Positions 36,777-46,350 of a stretch of 64,000 bases of DNA are shown one piece after another. The notes beneath the pieces are model-generated. The model ran no database searches. It was given only the letters and a program-made list of their open reading frames with translations, and was not told the DNA's origin. The position numbers and the translations under genes are program-made. The DNA comes from an uncultured Helicobacter sp. (GTDB lineage: Bacteria > Campylobacterota > Campylobacteria > Campylobacterales > Helicobacteraceae), in contig CALVDZ010000001.1 of assembly GCA_944326445.1 (NCBI GenBank), positions 186,001-250,000 on the forward strand, in the 5' to 3' direction. Numbering within the stretch: position 1 is the first letter of the stretch; the number at the start of each line of letters is the position of its first letter.

Positions 36777-37835
36777 CTACAATCCACACTCCGTGCTAAG
36801 CAAATCCAAGCTCATCGCGCTCGTATCAGCGGTGCAAGTCGCGCAAGGTCCGCATTTTGGCGTGTGGGGCGTGAGGCTTTGGCGCATAGCAATGTATTTG
36901 GGCGAGCTAAAGAGCGTAAATAAATCCATCTCGCGCATATCGCCCATAATGAAGTCCTTGTGCGCCTCCACATCGCTACGCAGGTGGCAGCAAGGCATCG
37001 CGAGGCAATTATAATCCACATAAATACTTCGTAGCGGGAAGTGGCAGCCATAATCGCGCACTTTGCTCTCGCGCTTGCTAATGCTATCTATCACGCCACC
37101 GCGATCGATCCCGCTTATCTCTGGATTCCAACAACGATAGAGCAGATACTCCACGCCCGGATATTTGAAAGTGATACCATACTCTTTTGGCGTATCAATA
37201 CTCACTTCATACTCTAGCCCCAGCTTATCAGCCATTTTTTGCATTGCGGGTTTTAGCACCCTAGCCTTATCAAAGCTCTCGTTTTTCTTGAGATAATAGC
37301 TCATCAGCATATAGCTCATACCCGCCTCCCTTAGCTCATCGAGATACTCGCGCGTGAGGTAGTCGCCATTGCTAAATATCCCTAGCTTTGCCTTAGGCAG
37401 CCTGCTTCTAGCTTGCCTCAGACGCTTTAGGATAAGCTCCCTATCAGCTAGCGTCTCATTAAACCTATGAAAATTCAGCACGCCCTCGTATTCTATCTCG
37501 GCGAGATTGTCGATACAGCGCAAAAACACAGATTCTGGGAGCTCGATTTTTTGCTTCCTATCGATGAGGGAGTTTGGGCAAAACCAACAGGTGCGGTTGC
37601 AAAATGCCGAGATTTCTAACTCGATGACGCGTAGATTGTCCTTAAGCAGCTTCTTAGCACTCTCTCTGTCGTGCGTGGGGGTGGTGAGCGCAGCGTAGCG
37701 GCTAAGCACATTTGGGAGATTTTCCCTGCACCACCGCTCGTGCTCTAGTCTATCTCTGTGGCGATATTCCGAGATGGATTGTCGCCAATGCAGCGGCAGG
37801 GCTTTGCGATAAATTTGCTTGATAAATGCAGTCAT
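36777..37835 (-). CDS. radical SAM/SPASM protein
   Basis: A 352-aa radical SAM enzyme. The cluster motif is CNRTCWFC (C79, C83, C86). A C-terminal SPASM-type domain has YGCHFPLRSIYVDYNCLAMPC (residues C and CC) and CGPCATC, which would hold auxiliary Fe-S clusters. Such enzymes modify peptides or sugars; the substrate is unknown here and no precursor peptide is evident nearby. It stands alone, convergent with the fdh operon and divergent from smpB. Confidence 0.82.
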   Translation of the reverse strand: MTAFIKQIYRKALPLHWRQSISEYRHRDRLEHERWCRENLPNVLSRYAALTTPTHDRESAKKLLKDNLRVIELEISAFCNRTCWFCPNSLIDRKQKIELPESVFLRCIDNLAEIEYEGVLNFHRFNETLADRELILKRLRQARSRLPKAKLGIFSNGDYLTREYLDELREAGMSYMLMSYYLKKNESFDKARVLKPAMQKMADKLGLEYEVSIDTPKEYGITFKYPGVEYLLYRCWNPEISGIDRGGVIDSISKRESKVRDYGCHFPLRSIYVDYNCLAMPCCHLRSDVEAHKDFIMGDMREMDLFTLFSSPKYIAMRQSLTPHTPKCGPCATCTADTSAMSLDLLSTECGL

Positions 37836-37935
37836 AATCTTCCTTAAAATGGATTTGTCAGGAACACAATTCTATTTTTTTTTGTAAAACGCTTAAAGCG
37901 CGCGCGGCGATATTTTAAAAAAGGCAAATTTTGGA

Positions 37936-37941
37936 TACAAT
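37936..37941 (+). promoter_or_regulatory. -10 box upstream of smpB
   Basis: TACAAT 30 nt before the smpB start. Confidence 0.5.
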
Positions 37942-37970
37942 CGCCGCGGAATTTTCACAAAAGGCAGGGT

Positions 37971-38456
37971 GTGCAGAGGGAAGCGAGTAACGCGTATAAG
38001 CTTATCAACAAGCACAAAAAGGCGTATTTTGATTATGAGATTTTGGAGAGTTTGGAAGCGGGGATTGTGCTTTTGGGCAGTGAAGTCAAGGCAGCGAGGG
38101 CAATGAGAGTTAATCTCAAAGATAGCTTTGTGCGCCTCATCAAAGGCGAGGCGTTTTTGTTTAACGCACACTTTAGCCCGCTCTCCCACACAAACGCGCA
38201 TTTTCGCCCCGATGAGAGGCGCGTGCGCAAGCTCCTGCTCCATAGGCGACAGATTGATAAATGGTTTGGCAAGCTCATCACACAGGGCTTAGCCATCGTG
38301 CCCCTTAGGATATACTTTAATCACAAAAACATCATCAAGCTTGAAATCGCCCTTGTGCGGGGCAAAAAGCTCTACGACAAGCGAGAATCGCTCAAGCAAA
38401 AGGAGCTCAAAAAAGAGGCGCAAAGTAGTATGAAAAATGTGTTGAAAGGATTGTAA
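37971..38456 (+). CDS. smpB: SsrA-binding protein
   Basis: tmRNA partner in ribosome rescue; 161 aa. Family motifs are [22 protein letters not shown] (only Y/H/E positions noted), [28 protein letters not shown] and [17 protein letters not shown]. The start is GTG 37971, with AAGGCAGGG just upstream. The stop overlaps the next ATG (TAATG). The tmRNA gene was not found in the window. Confidence 0.95.
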   Translation: MQREASNAYKLINKHKKAYFDYEILESLEAGIVLLGSEVKAARAMRVNLKDSFVRLIKGEAFLFNAHFSPLSHTNAHFRPDERRVRKLLLHRRQIDKWFGKLITQGLAIVPLRIYFNHKNIIKLEIALVRGKKLYDKRESLKQKELKKEAQSSMKNVLKGL

Positions 38457-38902
38457 TGCAGGCAGTAGTGGATTATGGCGTGTTGGGGGTTTTGCTGCTT
38501 TTGAGTATCATCGCTCTTGGCGTGGCGATAGAGCGGTATTTGTTTTTTAGGAATATCAATGTGGGTGAGTTTGGGGATAAGCGGGTGCTAGAGCTCGCGC
38601 TGCACAAACGCCTCACACTCATCGCTACGATTGGCTCAAACGCGCCATACATTGGGCTTTTGGGGACGGTGTTTGGGATTATGGTAACCTTTGTGGAGAT
38701 CGGGAATAGCTCGCTTGTGGATACGCACGCGATTATGTCGGGGCTCTCGCTCGCGCTCAAAGCCACGGCAGCGGGGCTATTTGTCGCGATACCATCAATC
38801 GTGTGTTACAACTTTTTGCTCCGCAAAGCCGAGGTGATCCTCACACAATGGGATATCGCGCACAATCCCACGATACGCCCCAAGGGCAACTACGACATCT
38901 AG
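38456..38902 (+). CDS. exbB: ExbB-like proton channel subunit
   Basis: Inner-membrane MotA/TolQ/ExbB family protein, 148 aa, with three transmembrane helices. APYIGLLGTVFGIMVTF and LSLALKATAAGLFVAIPSI carry the proton-path residues. With ExbD it energises TonB-dependent uptake. This is the short Campylobacterota type. TonB itself is not in the window. Confidence 0.9.
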   Translation: MQAVVDYGVLGVLLLLSIIALGVAIERYLFFRNINVGEFGDKRVLELALHKRLTLIATIGSNAPYIGLLGTVFGIMVTFVEIGNSSLVDTHAIMSGLSLALKATAAGLFVAIPSIVCYNFLLRKAEVILTQWDIAHNPTIRPKGNYDI

Positions 38903-38913
38903 CAGGAGGTGGT

Positions 38914-39309
38914 ATGAAAAAAATCGATTCGCTAAACCTCATTCCCTTTATTGATATTATGCTCGTGCTGCTTGTCATCGTGCTCACAAGCGCGAGCTTC
39001 GTGCAGCAAAGCAGGATCGAGGTGGAGATCCCTAGGCTTGAGCAGGGCGCAGAATCTAGCGCGCACACAGAATCTAGGGAAGAGATGATAGTCATCGATA
39101 AGCAAGGGCAGTATTTTGTGCAAAACAAAAGGCTAGATTCTCACGAGCTAAGGGCGTGGCTAGAGCGCACGCCTAAGCAAACCCAAATCATCATCAAGGG
39201 CGATAGGGAGAGCGGACTGGAGCATTTTTTGGAGCTAAGCACGCTTTTGCAGGTGCTGGGGTTTGAGAATGTGTATGTGATTACGCATAAGCTTACTCCG
39301 AGTGAGTGA
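38914..39309 (+). CDS. exbD: ExbD-like proton channel subunit
   Basis: A 131-aa partner of ExbB. A short cytoplasmic N-terminus is followed by LIPFIDIMLVLLVIVLTSAS, with the essential Asp at residue 14, and a periplasmic domain ending in the QVLGFENVYVIT motif. AGCAGGAGG precedes ATG 38914. An AGATTCT-derived RLDSHE motif sits in the periplasmic domain. Confidence 0.9.
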   Translation: MKKIDSLNLIPFIDIMLVLLVIVLTSASFVQQSRIEVEIPRLEQGAESSAHTESREEMIVIDKQGQYFVQNKRLDSHELRAWLERTPKQTQIIIKGDRESGLEHFLELSTLLQVLGFENVYVITHKLTPSE

Positions 39310-39316
39310 GATTCTA

Positions 39317-39438
39317 AAATTCGGCTTGCACGCAATCTTTAAATGAGTGCGGCGGCTCGGCTTAGTCACTACCGCTTAGGTAGCTCCTTTCGCCTCGCCT
39401 TGCACAACATTTAAATCTTACGCACAATCCTAGAATTT
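39317..39438. repeat. R2 palindromic element, 122 bp
   Basis: Same length and ends as 31235-31356. The central hairpin is CTACC-GCTTA-GGTAG (39369-39383) instead of CTTAC-GCCTA-GTAAG. The two stems therefore changed together on both arms while the flanks stayed almost the same. Confidence 0.92.
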
Positions 39439-39543
39439 TGACTAAGATTCTAAAATAGCCTTAGATTCTGAATTTGCTAGCAATCTCATCAAGGCTTTGC
39501 CCCAATAAAATGTGTAGCACGCAAGTGCATACCGCCTCTCGCC

Positions 39544-39612
39544 CTTGTCGTGGTGTTAAAAATGCGTTAAGAAAATGCAGTAGTGCATTTTTAGCATTTT
39601 TAACTAGACAAG
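39544..39612. repeat. long nested hairpin upstream of the zorA-like gene
   Basis: Arms CTTGTC (39544-39549) and GACAAG (39607-39612), then GTTAAAAATGC and GCATTTTTAAC, then AAAATGCA and TGCATTTT around a short loop. It could be a terminator or a third palindromic element. The rest of 39440-39890 shows no gene. GGGGATAAACCCC near 39721-39735 is a second small hairpin. Confidence 0.65.
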
Positions 39613-39892
39613 GAAGCAGCGAGGCTCTCCCCTTGATTGCCGAAAAGACCCAACGGGTTGCAAGCAAAGCGCAGCAAAAACAGCGGCGCTTTATTCTTTT
39701 CGGGGCTAAGGGGAGCGGGGAGGGGATAAACCCCTTTCTTTTTGCGCAAACAAGAGGCTTTGTTAATCTAGGGAATATTCGTGAGAATGTGAATCTAAGA
39801 GGCTAGATTCTGAATCTATTTTGGATTCTATGTTTCCTTAGAATCTAGATTCTGTATTGCGTTAAATAACATCAAATTACAAGGACAAAATA

Positions 39893-41875
39893 ATGACAAT
39901 TTTTGGCATAAATATCCTCTTCACACTCTTTATGATTGGACTCTTCATATGGGACTACAAAAGCTATGCGCGCGGGATTCACAAGGATTTTAAGTCCATC
40001 ATTATGAGCACGGGAGTGCTAGGGACTTTTGTGGGGATTTTTGTGGGGCTTTTGGAGTTTGACACCGCGCAGCTAGAGAGCTCCGTGCCCCTGCTGCTTG
40101 ATGGGCTAAAAACAGCCTTTTACACATCGATTTTGGGTATGGGGCTCGCGATTTTGCTCTCAATCATCCAAAAGCGCGCACCCATAAAAAGCGATGAAGA
40201 GAGCAACCTAGAATACCTCGCCGCTCAAGCCCAGCACTTAGCGCATTTAGGCGTGCTGCCACGCATTCACACGCACCTAAACTCCCTGCCCACCACAGAT
40301 GAGCTCCACAGCCTCTATGAGCGCAACAATACCTTTGTCCAAGCCCAATTTTCCCTTATCAACCACACCCTAGAGCAAGCCGTCTCACAGCTCGCCAAAG
40401 GCGCGTCCCAAGAGCTTATTGCAGCCTTAGAATCTGTGATAAAGGATTTTAATGCCAATTTGCAAAATCAGTTTGGCGAGAATTTTAGGGAGCTAAATAG
40501 TGCGGTAGCAAAGCTCCTGCAGTGGCAGGAGGAGTATAAGGGCTTTGTGCAAGAGAGCAAGGCATTGCTAAAAAGCACCCAGCAAACGCTCCAGCACGCC
40601 CAAGACGCCCTCACCCATAGTGCCAAAAGCCTGCATAACATAGCCGAGCAAAACGCCAAGGCACAGGAATTCTACACAAACAACCTACGCCTTTTGCAAT
40701 CCTGCCAATCCACCAACCAACAGCTAGAATCTAACCTCGCAGCCATTGCTAGTCTGCAGCCAGATTCACAGCAATGCCTTGAAAATCTCCAAGTGTTTTT
40801 CGCGCGCGCCAAAGAGGGCAGCGAGACGGCTAAGGCAGAGATTCACACGCTGATAGAAGGCATAGAAGCCTATAGCAAATCCCTTAGTCAAAGCCTGCAA
40901 AACCACCTCCAAGAGAGCGCAACAGAGCTTAGGCAGAGCGTGGATTCACACACAAGCCTGCTTGCCACCACCCTGCACACTCATAGAGAATCTCTCGCAC
41001 AGCTAGGCGATGAGAGCCTCTCAAATCTCAAATCTTTTAGCAAAGATATGCTAGCCCACAGCACGCGGAGTGTGGAATCTCTGCTAAAAGATTCACTACA
41101 AGCACTCCAAGGCAGCTTTAGAGAGCTTATGCAGCACACAGCCTCGCTTGCTAGGGACTTTGGGAAACAGGCAAAGGGGAGTTTAGATTCGCTTTTCGCA
41201 CAGATTGAAAGCCTTCAAAGAGAGAGCCACGCGCTCCACACACAGAGCCTTGAGGGCTTTGCGCAGCTAAAAGATACGATCATCTCACAGCACCAAAAAA
41301 TCCTAGAGCTTTTTTCCACGCAGCTCTTAGCCCTGCAGCAAAAGCACCAAAAAGCCCTAGATAGCGCACTTAGCAAGGATTTGCAAACCTATCGCACGAG
41401 TATAGATTCACTCACGCAAGGCATCACAGAGGCTAAGATTCAAAGCCTCGAGCTAAGCAAAAGCCTGAGCGCAAACCTCCAAGAGCAGCACCAGCACACA
41501 AGCAACCACCTCAAATCCCTAGCCCTAGAATACCTCAAGGTGCTCCAAAAACTCAGCAAAGAAACTCTGCGCCTGCCTAGAGAATCTAGCGCGCAGATGA
41601 TTGCGGAGTTTGGGGAGTTTCAAAAACAGATCATAGAATCTATGCGCCAAACTCAAGGCGGCATAGAGCACAACGCTGCGCAGATAAGCCATCTGTATGA
41701 AGCTCTCGGGCAACATATGCGCCAAGCCCTGCAGGATAATGCCGCGCTCTCGCACGATATGCGAGATTCGCTGCGCGATCTCGATAAGGCGATGAGTGCG
41801 AGCGTGGATAGCTTTTGGCAGAATTATGAGTGGTTTTTGGAGCGTATCAAAGACATTATGGGCACAAGGCGATAA
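39893..41875 (+). CDS. ZorA-like MotA/TolQ/ExbB protein with long helical tail
   Basis: A 660-aa protein. The N-terminus has membrane helices (NILFTLFMIGLFIW; STGVLGTFVGIFVGLLEF; AFYTSILGMGLAILLSI) with the MotA/ExbB proton-channel pattern. From ~110 to the end is a Gln/Ser/Leu-rich helical tail of ~550 residues. This shape (ion channel plus very long cytoplasmic tail, next to an OmpA-type partner) is that of ZorA in Zorya anti-phage systems. It stops 2 nt before the partner. No ZorC, ZorD or ZorE gene follows, so a defence role is inferred only from architecture. Confidence 0.72.
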   Translation: MTIFGINILFTLFMIGLFIWDYKSYARGIHKDFKSIIMSTGVLGTFVGIFVGLLEFDTAQLESSVPLLLDGLKTAFYTSILGMGLAILLSIIQKRAPIKSDEESNLEYLAAQAQHLAHLGVLPRIHTHLNSLPTTDELHSLYERNNTFVQAQFSLINHTLEQAVSQLAKGASQELIAALESVIKDFNANLQNQFGENFRELNSAVAKLLQWQEEYKGFVQESKALLKSTQQTLQHAQDALTHSAKSLHNIAEQNAKAQEFYTNNLRLLQSCQSTNQQLESNLAAIASLQPDSQQCLENLQVFFARAKEGSETAKAEIHTLIEGIEAYSKSLSQSLQNHLQESATELRQSVDSHTSLLATTLHTHRESLAQLGDESLSNLKSFSKDMLAHSTRSVESLLKDSLQALQGSFRELMQHTASLARDFGKQAKGSLDSLFAQIESLQRESHALHTQSLEGFAQLKDTIISQHQKILELFSTQLLALQQKHQKALDSALSKDLQTYRTSIDSLTQGITEAKIQSLELSKSLSANLQEQHQHTSNHLKSLALEYLKVLQKLSKETLRLPRESSAQMIAEFGEFQKQIIESMRQTQGGIEHNAAQISHLYEALGQHMRQALQDNAALSHDMRDSLRDLDKAMSASVDSFWQNYEWFLERIKDIMGTRR

Positions 41876-41877
41876 AT

Positions 41878-42606
41878 ATGGACAAAAAATCCTCGCATAA
41901 TCATTGGATTAGTATCTCTGATATGATGGCAGGGATTATGATGATTTTTTTGCTCATTATGATCTCTTTTATGCTGCTCTCATACAAAAACCAAGAGGAG
42001 CTAAGCAAGCAAAACAAAATCCTAAGTGAGATCAATGAAAAAATGCGCTCTATCGCCCAGCATTACTCCAACCTCCAAGCCGAGTTGTATGTGGATTTGC
42101 AAAAGGAGTTTGCCAAGGATTTAGCGCGCTGGGACGCGCAGATAGATATGGACAATACGATACGATTTAGAGAACCTGAAGTGCTCTTTGATACCGGCGA
42201 TAGGTATGTCAAGCAGAGGTTTAAGGATATTTTGGATGATTTTTTCCCGCGCTATGTGCGCATACTCTCACTCCCCAAATACAAGACAAATATCGAGGAG
42301 ATACGCATCGAGGGGCACACCTCAAGCAGTTGGCAGAGTGCGAGCACTTTGGAGAGCAGGTATCTGGGGAATGCAGAGCTCTCGCAGGCTAGGGCGTTTG
42401 AGGTGCTCAAATACTGCTTTAACCAAAAGGCTATAGATTCACAAAAAAATTGGCTCATTGAGGTGCTGCGCGCCAATGGACTGAGCTTTGCTAAACCGCT
42501 AGAAGATGAGAGCAAATCGCGGCGCGTGGAGTTTCGCGTGATCACAAAGGCGGATAAAAATCTCCAAGCCATCGTGGATTTGAGCAAGGAGTTTGGGGCA
42601 AAATAA
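41878..42606 (+). CDS. ZorB-like OmpA/MotB-family protein
   Basis: A 242-aa partner of the ZorA-like channel. A single transmembrane helix, WISISDMMAGIMMIFLLIMI, has an Asp at residue 15 in the place of the MotB proton-binding Asp. A coiled linker and an OmpA-like peptidoglycan-binding domain follow (VLFDTGDRYV, IEGHTSS, NAELSQARAFEVL, ESKSRRVEFRV). Together the pair should form a peptidoglycan-anchored, proton-driven complex. The start is ATG 41878, because an earlier start would lie inside zorA. Confidence 0.75.
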   Translation: MDKKSSHNHWISISDMMAGIMMIFLLIMISFMLLSYKNQEELSKQNKILSEINEKMRSIAQHYSNLQAELYVDLQKEFAKDLARWDAQIDMDNTIRFREPEVLFDTGDRYVKQRFKDILDDFFPRYVRILSLPKYKTNIEEIRIEGHTSSSWQSASTLESRYLGNAELSQARAFEVLKYCFNQKAIDSQKNWLIEVLRANGLSFAKPLEDESKSRRVEFRVITKADKNLQAIVDLSKEFGAK

Positions 42607-42668
42607 CTTTTTTTTAAGCATTATTGTGGAAAAATTGCGAGTTTTTAAGTTAGCACAAAGGAATGATG

Positions 42669-42803
42669 ATGAAAAGGACTTACCAACCACACAATACCCC
42701 GCGCAAGCGCACACACGGCTTTCGCGCGAGAATGAAAACCAAAAACGGGCGTCGAGTCATTAACGCAAGACGCGCTAAGGGCAGAAAGCGACTTAGCGTA
42801 TAA
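42669..42803 (+). CDS. rpmH: ribosomal protein L34
   Basis: 44 aa, basic, [20 protein letters not shown] then [19 protein letters not shown]. Three ATGs in a row (42663, 42666, 42669). The third gives the canonical N-terminus and lies 7 nt after AAAGGA. It is the first gene of the conserved rpmH-rnpA-yidD-yidC-jag-mnmE block. Confidence 0.97.
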   Translation: MKRTYQPHNTPRKRTHGFRARMKTKNGRRVINARRAKGRKRLSV

Positions 42804-42811
42804 GTGCGTGT

Positions 42812-43225
42812 ATGGGGGCGTTGAAGGTAGATTCCCTAAAGAATAAGCGCGAGTTTGACTGCGTCTTTAGGAATGGCTCTCGCTTTGACACCCCATACTT
42901 TAGCCTCTATATCCTCTCTCTAAAATCCCCAACCCACATAATTCCCCCCAAGATGTTTAGAATCTACCAAGGCATACGAGCGCGCAAGGCTGATGTGTAT
43001 TTGGGACTAAGCGTATCACGCAAGATAGGCTGCGCGCCTAAGCGCAATCTCTACAAGCGCAGAATGCGCGCGCTGTGCCAAGATGAGAGCTTTAGGGGGC
43101 TGTGCGTAGTGTTTGTGCCAAAGATTCAGATTGCAGAACTTTGCTATGGGGAGTTTGCAGCGATGTGCCACAAAGCCCTCAAATACACCCAAAAAAAGCA
43201 CCAAAAGCGAGCAAATAGTGCGTAG
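42812..43225 (+). CDS. rnpA: ribonuclease P protein component
   Basis: A 137-aa basic protein that assists the RNase P RNA in tRNA 5' processing. It has LKNKREFDCVFRNGSRF, the YLGLSVSRKIGCAPKRNLYK core (RNR-type motif) and RRMRALC. The ~15 residues around ILSLKSPTHIIPPKMF are longer than in E. coli, as usual in Helicobacter. It overlaps yidD by 8 nt. Confidence 0.92.
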   Translation: MGALKVDSLKNKREFDCVFRNGSRFDTPYFSLYILSLKSPTHIIPPKMFRIYQGIRARKADVYLGLSVSRKIGCAPKRNLYKRRMRALCQDESFRGLCVVFVPKIQIAELCYGEFAAMCHKALKYTQKKHQKRANSA

Positions 43226-43592
43226 ATGGCTCTCATCGCTACTGCGCCTAGGGATTAGAATCTACCAAAAAAGCCTCTCGGTATTTTTGGGGAGGCAGTG
43301 TAGATTCTATCCGAGTTGCTCGCATTACGCGCTGTGGCTCTTTGACTTTGATAAGCCGCTTGTGGCTTTTGGCAAATCCTGCATGCGTATCCTCTCGTGC
43401 AATCCCCTGCACCCCGGCGGGATAGACTACCCCAAAATGCGCCTTAATCTGACGCTTAGAGGGGATTCGCGAGCGTTTTTACAAAAGCGTATCAAATATT
43501 GGCTCATACCCTATAAAAATCCTATGTTTTTGGCTACAATTGCATACCCAAAACAAATACACAATCTATTTGTTATAATTAAGTCTTTTTAA
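43218..43592 (+). CDS. yidD: membrane protein insertion efficiency factor
   Basis: 124 aa, start GTG 43218 inside the end of rnpA. The signature is RIYQKSLSVFLGRQCRFYPSC, then CSHYAL, FGKSCMRILSCNPLHPGG. The C-terminal ~40 residues extend beyond the usual family length and overlap the yidC promoter region. Confidence 0.93.
   Translation: MRRWLSSLLRLGIRIYQKSLSVFLGRQCRFYPSCSHYALWLFDFDKPLVAFGKSCMRILSCNPLHPGGIDYPKMRLNLTLRGDSRAFLQKRIKYWLIPYKNPMFLATIAYPKQIHNLFVIIKSF
43574..43579 (+). promoter_or_regulatory. -10 box upstream of yidC
   Basis: TATAAT inside the end of yidD, 20-25 nt before the yidC start. It suggests that yidC-khpB-mnmE can be transcribed independently. Confidence 0.5.
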
Positions 43593-43601
43593 AGGTTAAT
43601 G

Positions 43602-45380
43602 ATGCACTACCCCAATCCAAACCAGCATAACAACGACAACACGCCGCTAGGGCGTATTATCCTCGTGGTGGCACTTAGTATCGCGTTTTTTGGTATCTAT
43701 ATGGTTCTTTTCCCACCCAAGCAGCCGCCCAAACCCACACAGACACAAACCACTCAGAATCTAGAGAATGCCAAAGCACCCGCTCAAGGCACACCCGCGC
43801 CAAATAGCCTCGATAGCCTTGAGGACACTAAGGCACAAGAAGCCCGCACGCACGATCTCGCGCTTAAAGATTCACTTATCGCCATTATCCAATCCCAAGA
43901 TTTTGAGATAGAGATCGACGCGCTAGGGCGTATCCGCCAAGTCTCGCTGAAGGACAAAAAATTCACACACGATGAGCAAGAGAGCCTCTTTAGCATCATC
44001 GGATCCCTGCTAGGATTTGGTAGTAGCAAAAAGGAGCATATCGAGAAGCTACCACTTTTTGGGGATTTGGAGCTAAAGCCCCTTGAGATGCGCTTTAGCG
44101 ATGGTGTGATCAATCAAAAAGCCTACAACACCCCCTATGTGCTCCAAAACTCCCAAAGCCCGCGCATAGACTTTAGCGGCGAGTCCCAAACTATCGTGCT
44201 CACACAGAATCTAGGCGAGGTGCGCATTAGCAAGACTTTGACTTTTTATCGCAATCTAGCCTATGATGTGCGCATAGAGGTAAGCAATCCAAATATCGAG
44301 TATTTTATCAGCAATGGTATGCGTCCTATGGGCGATAAGGATACTTACGCCTTTAGAGGCGTGCTACTCAAAAAAGAAGATGGCTCAATCCAAAAGCTCG
44401 AAGATGGCGATGGCGAGCGCAGGGACTTCCCCAAGGCGAGCTTTGTCGCGAGCGTGGATCGCTACTACACGAGCCTATTTTTCACGCCCGATGTGGCAAA
44501 GGGGCTGTATGTGAGCTTAGATTCTGATAGGAGCAAAAACCCTATGCCCTATGTGCGTGCCAATGGAGAGAGCGTGCTGCAGGGCTATATCGGTCCTAAG
44601 GATTTTAAGATTTTAGAATCTATCAACCCAAGCCTTAGCGATGTCGTGGAATATGGGATCATCACATTTTTTGCACGCTGGGTGTTTTGGCTGCTAGCGT
44701 GGCTGTATGATGTGTGCGGGAATTGGGGCTGGGCGATCGTGCTTTTGACCATCATTGTGCGCATCGTGCTCTATCCGCTAAGCTACAAGGGTATGGTGTC
44801 TATGCAAAAGCTAAAGGACTTAGCACCCAAGATGAAAGAGATCCAAGAACGCTACAAGGGCGATCCACAAAAGCTCCAAATGCATATGATGGAGCTGTAT
44901 AAAAAGCACGGAGCAAATCCGCTGGGCGGGTGTTTGCCGCTGCTTTTGCAGATTCCGGTGTTTTTTGCGATTTATCGCGTGCTTTATAACGCCATCGAGC
45001 TCAAAAATTCCGAGTGGATTTTGTGGATTAACGATCTCTCAGCAATCGATCCCTACTTCGTGCTGCCGGTGCTGATGGGGGTGAGTATGTATGTCTCCCA
45101 ACGCCTCACGCCCTCAAACTTCACTGATCCGATGCAAGAGAAAATTTTTAAAATGCTGCCGTGGTTTTTTATGATCTTTTTTATCATTTTCCCATTCCCA
45201 GCGGGGCTTGTGCTCTATTGGACGGTAAATAATATCTTTTCTATTATCCAGCAAATCTCTATCAACGCTATGCTAGAGCGCAAAAAACAAGCAGAGATCG
45301 CCCAGCACCACGCACAAAACCACTTCAAAGAGCACAAAAAGGAGCACAAAGGAGGCAAGTATGAAAAAAATCGTGGCTAA
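43602..45380 (+). CDS. yidC: membrane protein insertase
   Basis: About 592 aa. It inserts inner-membrane proteins alone or with Sec. The N-terminal helix is followed by a large periplasmic domain (~60-360) and the conserved core with [19 protein letters not shown], the positively charged groove, [20 protein letters not shown], and a Lys-rich C-terminal tail for ribosome contact. ATG 43599 is an alternative start. Confidence 0.95.
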   Translation: MHYPNPNQHNNDNTPLGRIILVVALSIAFFGIYMVLFPPKQPPKPTQTQTTQNLENAKAPAQGTPAPNSLDSLEDTKAQEARTHDLALKDSLIAIIQSQDFEIEIDALGRIRQVSLKDKKFTHDEQESLFSIIGSLLGFGSSKKEHIEKLPLFGDLELKPLEMRFSDGVINQKAYNTPYVLQNSQSPRIDFSGESQTIVLTQNLGEVRISKTLTFYRNLAYDVRIEVSNPNIEYFISNGMRPMGDKDTYAFRGVLLKKEDGSIQKLEDGDGERRDFPKASFVASVDRYYTSLFFTPDVAKGLYVSLDSDRSKNPMPYVRANGESVLQGYIGPKDFKILESINPSLSDVVEYGIITFFARWVFWLLAWLYDVCGNWGWAIVLLTIIVRIVLYPLSYKGMVSMQKLKDLAPKMKEIQERYKGDPQKLQMHMMELYKKHGANPLGGCLPLLLQIPVFFAIYRVLYNAIELKNSEWILWINDLSAIDPYFVLPVLMGVSMYVSQRLTPSNFTDPMQEKIFKMLPWFFMIFFIIFPFPAGLVLYWTVNNIFSIIQQISINAMLERKKQAEIAQHHAQNHFKEHKKEHKGGKYEKNRG

Positions 45381-46350
45381 GACGCTCCAAGACGCGCTCC
45401 TAAAAGCCTCCGAGGAGCTGCGCTGCTCGGTTGTGGATTTGGAATATGAGATCGTGCAAAACCCTAGCAATGGGATTTTGGGCATAGGGCGCAAGGAGGC
45501 TATCATCATCGTCGATGACAAAGCGAGCAAGCCCCCACACGCGCAAACCACCCAAGCCACCCAACACGATGATACAAATGATAAAAATCCCAAAGCCGCA
45601 GAGATTCCCACACAAGTAGTATCTAGCCTGCACGAGGTGCAGGAGAAAAGCTTTGATGAAGCGATTTGGGGAGAAACAAAAGCACAAGATACAAAGCCTC
45701 ACAAGCACGCTAGCTCAAGGGATTCACAAGAAGCTACAAATTTGCAAGAAGAGGCGGATTTAAAAGAGGTAAGAGATTCACAAAATCCACAAGCCACACA
45801 CGCTTTGCGTGAAGCGACGCCAAGTGCGCTAGATTCTCTATCACATAGCGAACTACCGCCCAAAAGGGCGCGCACCAAGCAACCTTACTCCAAACAAGCC
45901 TTTGATGAGATCGAGCGCGAGATTGTGGAGCTCTTTAGCTACCTGCCTTTTGAGATAGATTCTATAAAAGTGGAATTGTATAAAGAAAATGTCGTAGCCG
46001 TTACGCTCAATGGACCTGACTGCGCGCTACTCATCGGCGAGAAGGGCTATCGCTACAAGGCGATTTCTTATCTGCTTTTTAATTGGATAAATCCTAAATA
46101 CGGCTATGGCGTGCGCTTAGAGATCGCGGAGTTTTTGCGCAATCAAGAACAGATGATAGATGCCTATCTCGATGGGATTATCAAAATCGTGCGCACCAAG
46201 GGCGCGGCACAAACCAAAGTCCTTGATGGCGTGCTCGCCTACATCGCGCTTGGCAAACTGCGCGTGATTTTCCCGCAAAAATACATCTCATTCCGCAACA
46301 ATGACGAGGGGCAACGCTACATCGTGATAGAAGACTTTAAACCCGTGTGA
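45361..46350 (+). CDS. khpB: KH-R3H RNA-binding protein (Jag/KhpB)
   Basis: 329 aa. The N-terminal Jag domain begins [20 protein letters not shown] and has the [18 protein letters not shown] motif. A disordered acidic linker (~60-175) is rich in AGATTCT-type codons. A KH domain has [19 protein letters not shown], and a final R3H-like region has [20 protein letters not shown]. It overlaps the yidC end by 20 nt and ends on TGATG with mnmE. Confidence 0.9.
   Translation: MKKIVAKTLQDALLKASEELRCSVVDLEYEIVQNPSNGILGIGRKEAIIIVDDKASKPPHAQTTQATQHDDTNDKNPKAAEIPTQVVSSLHEVQEKSFDEAIWGETKAQDTKPHKHASSRDSQEATNLQEEADLKEVRDSQNPQATHALREATPSALDSLSHSELPPKRARTKQPYSKQAFDEIEREIVELFSYLPFEIDSIKVELYKENVVAVTLNGPDCALLIGEKGYRYKAISYLLFNWINPKYGYGVRLEIAEFLRNQEQMIDAYLDGIIKIVRTKGAAQTKVLDGVLAYIALGKLRVIFPQKYISFRNNDEGQRYIVIEDFKPV

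Noticed and set aside
36630..36923. Open frame of ~97 codons before the radical SAM gene
   Set aside because: It runs antisense into the radical SAM C-terminus, starts at a TTG without a ribosome binding site, and has no family features.
38456..42606. Single ExbBD-ZorAB operon
   Set aside because: exbD and the zorA-like gene are separated by ~580 bp of repeats and hairpins, so one transcript is not supported.
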